Positions 61,319 through 64,000 of a stretch of DNA of 64,000 nt are shown piece after piece. The position numbers and the translations under genes were made by a program. Where the stretch lies: assembly GCF_000518665.1 (NCBI RefSeq), contig NZ_JAEA01000008.1:62001-126000 (forward strand), read 5' to 3'. The notes beneath the pieces are model-generated. The model saw only the letters and a program-made list of their open reading frames with translations, was not told the origin of the DNA and ran no database searches. This stretch comes from Microvirga flocculans ATCC BAA-817 (GTDB taxonomy: Bacteria > Pseudomonadota > Alphaproteobacteria > Rhizobiales > Beijerinckiaceae). The first letter of the stretch is position 1; each line of letters starts with the position of its first letter.

Positions 61319-63358
61319 CTAATCGTAGTCGGCGTAGGAGCCGGAGCGGCGGTTCTGGAATTCCTGCCCGAAGCTCAGCGAGCCGGCGCTGTTCCCAGCA
61401 TTCTGCATGGCCGGGCCGATCTGGGACAGATCGGACAGGAGCCCGCGCACGGCCGCCCGCGCCCTTTCGATGGACGAGATGTCGACGGTCGGGGCCACGG
61501 GGTTGGTGAGCGCCTGGAGGACCTGCGCCGCCTCCGCCGCCTTGCCGGTAATCCGGTCGAGGCCGGACTGGCTGCCTTCGGGCGCACCGCCAGGGCCGAA
61601 GCCGAAGGAGGCTCCGCCGCCGAGCGTGGGCGCGACGGTGTCCGGGGGTGGAGACCGCCCGAAGTTCATGACGCTCTCGCCCGACCGGACCTGCCGCTCC
61701 AGCTGCGCGACCGAACCCGCAAGTTCCGCAAGCTTCGCCCGGACAGCATCCGCGTCGCGCTGCGCGGCCCGAAGCTCGTCCTCCGCGCGACCGATCTCGA
61801 GGTCGATCCGCCGCTGCTCGGATGGCGTGAGGGGACCGGCAGCCCGGCGGCTGCGAGCATCATCGAGCGTCGCCTTGGCCTTTCGCTCACGCTCCATTTT
61901 CTCGGCGATGGCCGCCGTCTGCCCCTTGAGCCGCGCCTCCTCTCCGGTCGCTCCCGCCCAGGCATCGAGCGCTTTGTAACCGGCGATGGCTGGTGCAACG
62001 TAGGGCAGGTTCGGAATGACATGGCCGGTTACGGCGTCTTGGACCACTTCGAGCGTACCCTTACCAGCACCCTCGCTTCCGTTCTTCTCCTCTTCGTAGG
62101 CTTTCAGACGCTTCAGGATGCGCTGCAGGAGCGTATCGCCATTCTCCAGATCGTTGAGAAACCGACTCAGGTTCTCCGCCGCATCGCCCAGCCCCAGCTT
62201 GATCGGCCGACCTAATCTGGTCATCAGGGAATCCCAGGCCTTCTCGGCCCGTTCGATCTTGGCGAAGTCCTTCTCCTGCCAGAGCTCGAAACCCTTCTGG
62301 ACCGAGCCGACATAGTTCTTCTTGTCACCCATGGTCTGCAGCAGCGTATTCACGCGCGGCAACTGGTTGATCAGGCGGGAGATGTCGTCCTGGTATTCCT
62401 TGCCGAAGAGATTCGTCAGGATCTCGGCGCGCTTGAGAGGATCGGAGACCTTGCTGATTTTGGTCAACAGGCCGAGCGTCGCCTCCATGGGTTTCGCCGT
62501 GAACTCCCTGCGCATCTTGGTGGAGTTGACGCCGAGGGCTTTGAGGCCCGCGCCCGCATCCTTGGAGAATCCCTCCCCGAGCTGCATCAGGGTGAGCAAA
62601 GCATTGTAGCCGGTCGCGGCGACCTCGGTGGTCACACCCACTTCCTTGAGCGCTGCCCCCACGGCGAGGGTCTGCTCGGCGGTGATGCCGACCTGCTTAC
62701 CGGCCGCGCCCGTGCGGCGCAGGAATTCCAGAAGGTCCGATTCCTTCGAGGCCGAGGAATCGGCCGCCGTGTTGATGGCGTCGCCGATCTCCTCGATCCG
62801 GGTCTGGTTCGCGGCGTAGATGTTGCCGATTTCGGCCAGGCCCTGCCCGACCTCATCGGCGCTCATCTCCCAGGCGCTGGTGGCCTTCGCCGCATATTCG
62901 GTGAACCGCGCCAGCTCCTTGACGGGACGTCCGGCAAAGCCTGCCGACGCCATGATGTCGGCCACATCCTCCTTGGCCATGCCGGTCTGCTTCGAGATCC
63001 GCAGGATATCGTCCTCGAACTTCTTGGCCGCCGCCCCCGTCGTGTCGGTGGCCTTCTCCACACGGTACATGGACCGTTCGAAAGACAGCGCCTCCCGACC
63101 GGCCTTATGGAGAGCCGCACCGGCGGCGAAGGCGGCCACGCCGATTGCACCGCCGGCGGCGGAAAGCCCCAGGCCCGCTCCATCGAGGGCCGATCCGGCT
63201 ACCGCGAGGGTCCTGGTCGAGGCCGCGAGCTGGCGAGTCCCGCCTCGGGCGTTGCGCGCCGTGCGGTCGAGATCCCGGATCGAACGCGCCGCCTTCCCGG
63301 CCGGACCCGAGACGCCGTCCTTGAGGCGGACGGTCAGCTGAGACGTGAGGTTAGCCAT
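61319..63358 (-). CDS. Phage tail tape measure protein (TP901 family)
   Basis: A 679-residue protein setting tail length and occupying the tail lumen. The conserved TP901 core (about residues 75-290) is visible (YRVEKATDTTGAAAKKFEDD, ISKQTGMAKEDVADIMASAGFAG, VGITAEQTLAVGAALKEVGV). Hydrophobic glycine/alanine-rich segments lie before it (AGLGLSAAGGAIGVAAFAAGAAL). A coiled coil (about 475-545) and a glycine-rich C-terminus follow. Its ATG at 63358 overlaps the -1-frame E' stop by 8 bp, so translation of the frameshifted chaperone runs into this gene. Confidence 0.92.
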   Translation of the reverse strand: MANLTSQLTVRLKDGVSGPAGKAARSIRDLDRTARNARGGTRQLAASTRTLAVAGSALDGAGLGLSAAGGAIGVAAFAAGAALHKAGREALSFERSMYRVEKATDTTGAAAKKFEDDILRISKQTGMAKEDVADIMASAGFAGRPVKELARFTEYAAKATSAWEMSADEVGQGLAEIGNIYAANQTRIEEIGDAINTAADSSASKESDLLEFLRRTGAAGKQVGITAEQTLAVGAALKEVGVTTEVAATGYNALLTLMQLGEGFSKDAGAGLKALGVNSTKMRREFTAKPMEATLGLLTKISKVSDPLKRAEILTNLFGKEYQDDISRLINQLPRVNTLLQTMGDKKNYVGSVQKGFELWQEKDFAKIERAEKAWDSLMTRLGRPIKLGLGDAAENLSRFLNDLENGDTLLQRILKRLKAYEEEKNGSEGAGKGTLEVVQDAVTGHVIPNLPYVAPAIAGYKALDAWAGATGEEARLKGQTAAIAEKMERERKAKATLDDARSRRAAGPLTPSEQRRIDLEIGRAEDELRAAQRDADAVRAKLAELAGSVAQLERQVRSGESVMNFGRSPPPDTVAPTLGGGASFGFGPGGAPEGSQSGLDRITGKAAEAAQVLQALTNPVAPTVDISSIERARAAVRGLLSDLSQIGPAMQNAGNSAGSLSFGQEFQNRRSGSYADYD

Positions 63359-63530
63359 GGACGGGCTCCGTTAAGCCGAGCGCGAGCGCCTCCTCGTACC
63401 AGCCGAGAAGATCGAGCCAGTCGTAGGTTTTCAGGTCGCGGATATTCTGGTTCAGTCCGCTTGCGACGGCGGCGACGTAGCGTCGCCAGAGAGCAGGGTT
63501 GACCCGAGCACCCGTCGCAAGCGTTGGGGC
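63351..63530 (-). CDS. E' extension: -1 frameshift part of the tail assembly chaperone (gpE+E')
   Basis: This frame has no credible start codon of its own, but from base 63530 it reads 59 residues of ordinary protein (APTLATGARVNPALWRRYVA and onward to LKTYDWLDLLGWYEEALALG) to a TAA at 63351. It is reached by a -1 shift at the T TTT TTG heptamer (63536-63530) in the upstream gpE frame. The resulting gpE+E' fusion would be about 170 residues. In P2 and many other tailed phages this longer product, made as a minority with gpE, chaperones the tape measure protein. Confidence 0.8.
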   Translation of the reverse strand, partial: APTLATGARVNPALWRRYVAAVASGLNQNIRDLKTYDWLDLLGWYEEALALGLTEPVHG

Positions 63531-63862
63531 AAAAAACTTTGCACGACCTCGAAGACGCGCCGGTCGTCGTCGTCGTCCATCACCCCGGCGGCAAACAGAC
63601 CGGGGGGCACCGGCTCGCCACCGGGCAGCGTCGTCATGGCCTCGCAGATGCTCACCTCGGCCCCGCTTTTCAGGGCCTCCATGACAGCCTCGACCTGGGA
63701 CACGGTCAGGCGATGGACTTCGAAGCCGGTGATCTCGGCCCCGCCGTAGGTGAAAGGCCATTCGAGGGAAACGGCCTGCGTTCGGGCGCGCCCCTCGACG
63801 GGCAGAAACGCTGCTTTTACGTGGGGCTCAGGTGACGATGACATTGGTTCCTGCTCGGCCAT
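63452..63862 (-). CDS. Phage tail assembly chaperone gpE (Mu gp41 / P2 E family)
   Basis: A 136-residue protein. The family core is visible (VSLEWPFTYGGAEITGFEVHRLT, VEAVMEALKSGAEVSICEAMTTLPGGEP). The last 24 residues after the slippery site (PQRLRRVLGS ... SPPSQAD) are poorly protein-like, as expected when the alternative frame is the functional extension. The ATG at 63862 is chosen as the nearest start before the family core; ATG 63844 (MSSSPEPH) is an alternative, and the longer open frame upstream overlaps the preceding gene. Confidence 0.88.
   Translation of the reverse strand: MAEQEPMSSSPEPHVKAAFLPVEGRARTQAVSLEWPFTYGGAEITGFEVHRLTVSQVEAVMEALKSGAEVSICEAMTTLPGGEPVPPGLFAAGVMDDDDDRRVFEVVQSFLPQRLRRVLGSTLLSGDATSPPSQAD
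63530..63536 (-). other. Programmed -1 ribosomal frameshift site (T TTT TTG)
   Basis: On the minus strand the heptamer TTTTTTG sits in the exact zero-frame phase X-XXY-YYZ (AGT-TTT-TTG in gpE, codons at 63538-63536, 63535-63533 and 63532-63530). Slipping by one base continues into the E' frame without a stop for 59 codons. T6G is the classical heptamer of P2-like E/E' genes. A downstream stimulatory structure could not be assessed by eye. Confidence 0.85.
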
Positions 63863-63873
63863 TCCGGCATTCC

Positions 63874-64000
63874 TTACTGCATGTTGACGATGGATTTCGG
63901 AATCATGACGGCGCGGGACTTCACGCCGCCGAAATCGAGCGGCGCGCGGCTGGCCCTGGCGCCGTCGAGAGACAGGAGGGGCAGATACCAATCCTCCGCC
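63874..64000 (-). CDS. C-terminal end of an upstream phage structural gene (tail tube expected by synteny)
   Basis: The last 41 codons of a minus-strand gene run from the window edge to TAA at 63874-63876, ending FGGVKSRAVMIPKSIVNMQ. The stop lies 11 bp before the gpE start. In P2-type phages the gene upstream of E is the tail tube FII, so this is the expected identity. The short visible sequence does not look clearly like P2 FII, so the name is a guess from position. Confidence 0.6.
   Translation of the reverse strand, partial: AEDWYLPLLSLDGARASRAPLDFGGVKSRAVMIPKSIVNMQ

Larger units (their letters stand above)
53038..64000. mobile_element. P2-like prophage (left part; continues past the window edge)
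   Basis: From the tRNA-Arg fragment to the right edge all recognisable genes are phage-type. They are a toxin-antitoxin pair, small unknown ORFs, Dam methylase, a lysis block, a tail-tip esterase protein, and a contractile-tail cassette in the P2 order read backwards (D, X, U, tape measure T, E/E'). Structural genes are on the minus strand with frequent stop-start overlaps. No integrase, repressor, terminase, capsid or sheath gene is visible, so at least half the element must lie to the right. Integrity of the prophage cannot be judged from this part. Confidence 0.92.

Overview
The window is about 64 kb of GC-rich DNA with the gene content of an alphaproteobacterium, probably Hyphomicrobiales. 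Microvirga/Methylobacteriaceae- or Bosea-like is a guess from gene content. Markers are a SdhE-type small protein, a SUV3-like helicase, an opgGH pair, a HisKA_2-type histidine kinase and a hydroxyproline catabolic operon. About 53 kb of chromosome is followed by the left part of a P2-like prophage that runs off the right edge.

Chromosome, left to right. (1) 1-9.4 kb: mfd (C-terminus cut by the window edge) behind sdhE, a divergent recG, and the amino-sugar pair glmU-glmS with a hairpin between them. (2) 9.5-14.6 kb: opgG-opgH for osmoregulated periplasmic glucans, a LysR regulator with an ATAAG-N5-CTTAT box just upstream, and a DUF1127 mini-protein. (3) 14.6-19.5 kb: a Na/Pi cotransporter-PhoU fusion, an orphan protein resembling the RNA polymerase alpha C-terminal domain, and an RTX-type secreted protein behind an AT-rich leader. 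(4) 19.5-24.9 kb: a three-gene overlapping signalling operon (multi-PAS kinase, CheY-like regulator, receiver-HisKA_2 kinase), then purT. (5) 25-35.4 kb: a DMT exporter and a purine/nucleoside cluster made of nucleoside hydrolase, adenine deaminase-like protein, a PotABCD-type ABC transporter operon ending in an MtaD-like deaminase, and a phosphoribosyltransferase. (6) 35.4-47.3 kb: an M20 amidohydrolase, the SUV3-like helicase, a second, larger RTX-type protein with the same C-terminal secretion-like tail, and an RND efflux pump with its adaptor. (7) 47.5-53 kb: two tiny ORFs, an SDR, and a 4-hydroxyproline operon (deaminase, epimerase, FAD dehydrogenase) divergent from an FCD-type GntR regulator, with a clean inverted-repeat operator between them.

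Prophage, 53.04 kb to the right edge. The junction is a 3' half of tRNA-Arg(UCU) broken in the anticodon loop (53038-53082), the expected outcome of integration into a tRNA gene. Inside lie a BrnT/BrnA toxin-antitoxin operon with a 19-bp inverted repeat over its promoter, small phage ORFs (one pair looks frameshifted), and a Dam-type methylase. A lysis block follows (TM/coiled-coil protein, holin-like protein, Cys-rich protein, amidase endolysin), then a tail-tip protein with a C-terminal SGNH esterase, and a P2-order tail cassette (D, X, U, tape measure, E/E'). The E/E' pair carries a textbook T TTT TTG slippery heptamer for programmed -1 frameshifting. No integrase, capsid or terminase gene is visible; these should lie beyond the right edge.

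All functional calls rest on reading the translated sequence and motifs. No database search was run.
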